Positions 5,148 through 5,575 of a DNA stretch of 5,575 bases are shown in pieces; positions within the stretch are counted from its first letter, which is position 1; every line of letters starts with the position of its first letter. The notes under the pieces are model-generated. The model searched no databases. It saw only the letters and a program-made list of their open reading frames with translations, and had not been told where the DNA came from. The stretch is taken from NCBI GenBank assembly GCA_031283405.1, contig JAITBX010000122.1:1-5575 (forward strand), written 5' to 3'. The DNA is from Burkholderiales bacterium (lineage in GTDB: Bacteria; Pseudomonadota; Gammaproteobacteria; Burkholderiales; Casimicrobiaceae). Both the position numbers and the translations under genes were made by a program.

Positions 5148-5441
5148 TTACACCGCTCCGGCCGGAACAGCTTCGACCGGCGCTGCTTCGGGTTTAGCTA
5201 CTTTAGCAGTGCGCTTGGCCAGCATCGCCACCGTATCCGACAACTGCGCGCCGCGCTCCTGCCAGAACGTGATCCGATCCATCGCCAGACGGAGACTTTC
5301 TTCTTTGTCGTTGGCGATCGGATTGTAAAAGCCGACGCGTTCGATAAAACGGCCATCGCGCCGATTCCGCGAATCAGCGACGACCACATGATAAAAGGGG
5401 CGTTTTTTGGCGCCGCCGCGAGCCAGTCGAATGACGACCAT
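5148..5441 (-). CDS. rpsP: 30S ribosomal protein S16
   Basis: The 97-residue protein is S16, an early-assembling small-subunit protein that binds 16S rRNA. The conserved body covers residues 1-75: MVVIRLARGGAKKRPFYHVV, then ADSRNRRDGRFIERVGFYNP (22-41) and LAMDRITFWQERGAQLSDTV (52-71). The C-terminal 20 residues are an Ala/Pro/Val/Glu tail that varies among species. The start is the ATG at 5441-5439, with GAGG 10 nt upstream, slightly distant for a highly expressed gene. It is first in the rpsP-rimM-trmD-rplS operon, and the promoter is predicted in the AT-rich leader. Confidence 0.97.
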   Translation of the reverse strand: MVVIRLARGGAKKRPFYHVVVADSRNRRDGRFIERVGFYNPIANDKEESLRLAMDRITFWQERGAQLSDTVAMLAKRTAKVAKPEAAPVEAVPAGAV

Positions 5442-5482
5442 AATCGTTATGCCTCAAAGGGTTGTGCGAAAAAAAGATTTTA

Positions 5483-5488
5483 ATTATA
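5483..5488 (-). promoter_or_regulatory. -10 element of the rpsP operon promoter
   Basis: The minus strand reads TATAAT at 5488-5483, about 41 nt upstream of the rpsP start, in an AT-rich stretch next to GC-rich DNA. The hexamer at 17-nt spacing is CGGCAA, a poor -35, so the full promoter is not defined. Its position at the head of a ribosomal operon supports it. Confidence 0.55.
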
Positions 5489-5519
5489 GCGTAAATTCCG
5501 TTCCCTTGCCGGCATGGGA

Positions 5520-5552
5520 CAGGAATCAGAGGGCAGGAATCAGGGATCAGAG
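5520..5552. repeat. Short tandem repeats of CAGGAATCAG
   Basis: CAGGAATCAG occurs at 5520-5529 and 5534-5543, 14 nt apart. A third copy, GGATCAGAG (5544-5552), lacks one A. The array directly joins the palindromic repeat at 5554. Non-coding; no function seen. Confidence 0.6.
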
Positions 5553-5553
5553 T

Positions 5554-5575
5554 CGTAGGGGCGGCAGGATGCCGC
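5554..5575. repeat. Second copy of the CGTAGGGGCGGCA palindromic repeat, cut by window edge
   Basis: CGTAGGGGCGGCA (5554-5566) is identical to 2907-2919. Here too it opens a palindrome, GCGGCA (5561-5566) with TGCCGC (5570-5575). The loop differs (GGA against TTT), so the stem is kept while the loop varies, as expected for a family of dispersed hairpins. Confidence 0.65.

Overview
The window looks like chromosomal DNA from a betaproteobacterium with moderate to high GC. The basis is the protein sequences: S16 begins MVVIRLARGG, L19 carries the motif RGDVRRAKLYYLR, and the minus-strand order rpsP-rimM-trmD-rplS is the classic proteobacterial arrangement. This is recognition by eye; genus is not resolved.

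Layout from left to right. (1) Positions 1-1686, minus strand: full-length cinA, followed after 20 nt by an exported DUF4124-type protein that runs off the left edge. (2) 1687-1833: a divergent intergenic region with a perfect inverted repeat and a symmetric ATTATAAT block that gives a consensus -10 on both strands. (3) 1834-2874, plus strand: a cytoplasmic ClpP-fold serine proteinase of the SDH_sah/DUF114 type. (4) 2875-3235: a 361-nt non-coding stretch packed with palindromic repeats, ending in a strong terminator for the minus-strand operon. Part of it is bounded by imperfect inverted repeats, like a transposase-less MITE. (5) 3236-5441, minus strand: the rpsP-rimM-trmD-rplS operon, with a -10 element upstream of rpsP. 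(6) 5512-5575: short tandem repeats and a second copy of the palindromic repeat seen at 2907-2930.

The operon encodes two ribosomal proteins (S16, L19), the 30S maturation factor RimM and the tRNA m1G37 methyltransferase TrmD, so all four products serve translation. CinA probably recycles pyridine nucleotides. The SDH-type proteinase and the DUF4124 protein have no clear functional link to the rest.

I see no obvious new multi-gene system. The points most worth checking are a Glu in place of the catalytic Asp of TrmD, an open frame that continues past the trmD amber stop to overlap the rplS start, a large hairpin in that gap, a two-codon mini-ORF placed exactly ahead of rimM, and the MITE-like repeat island.
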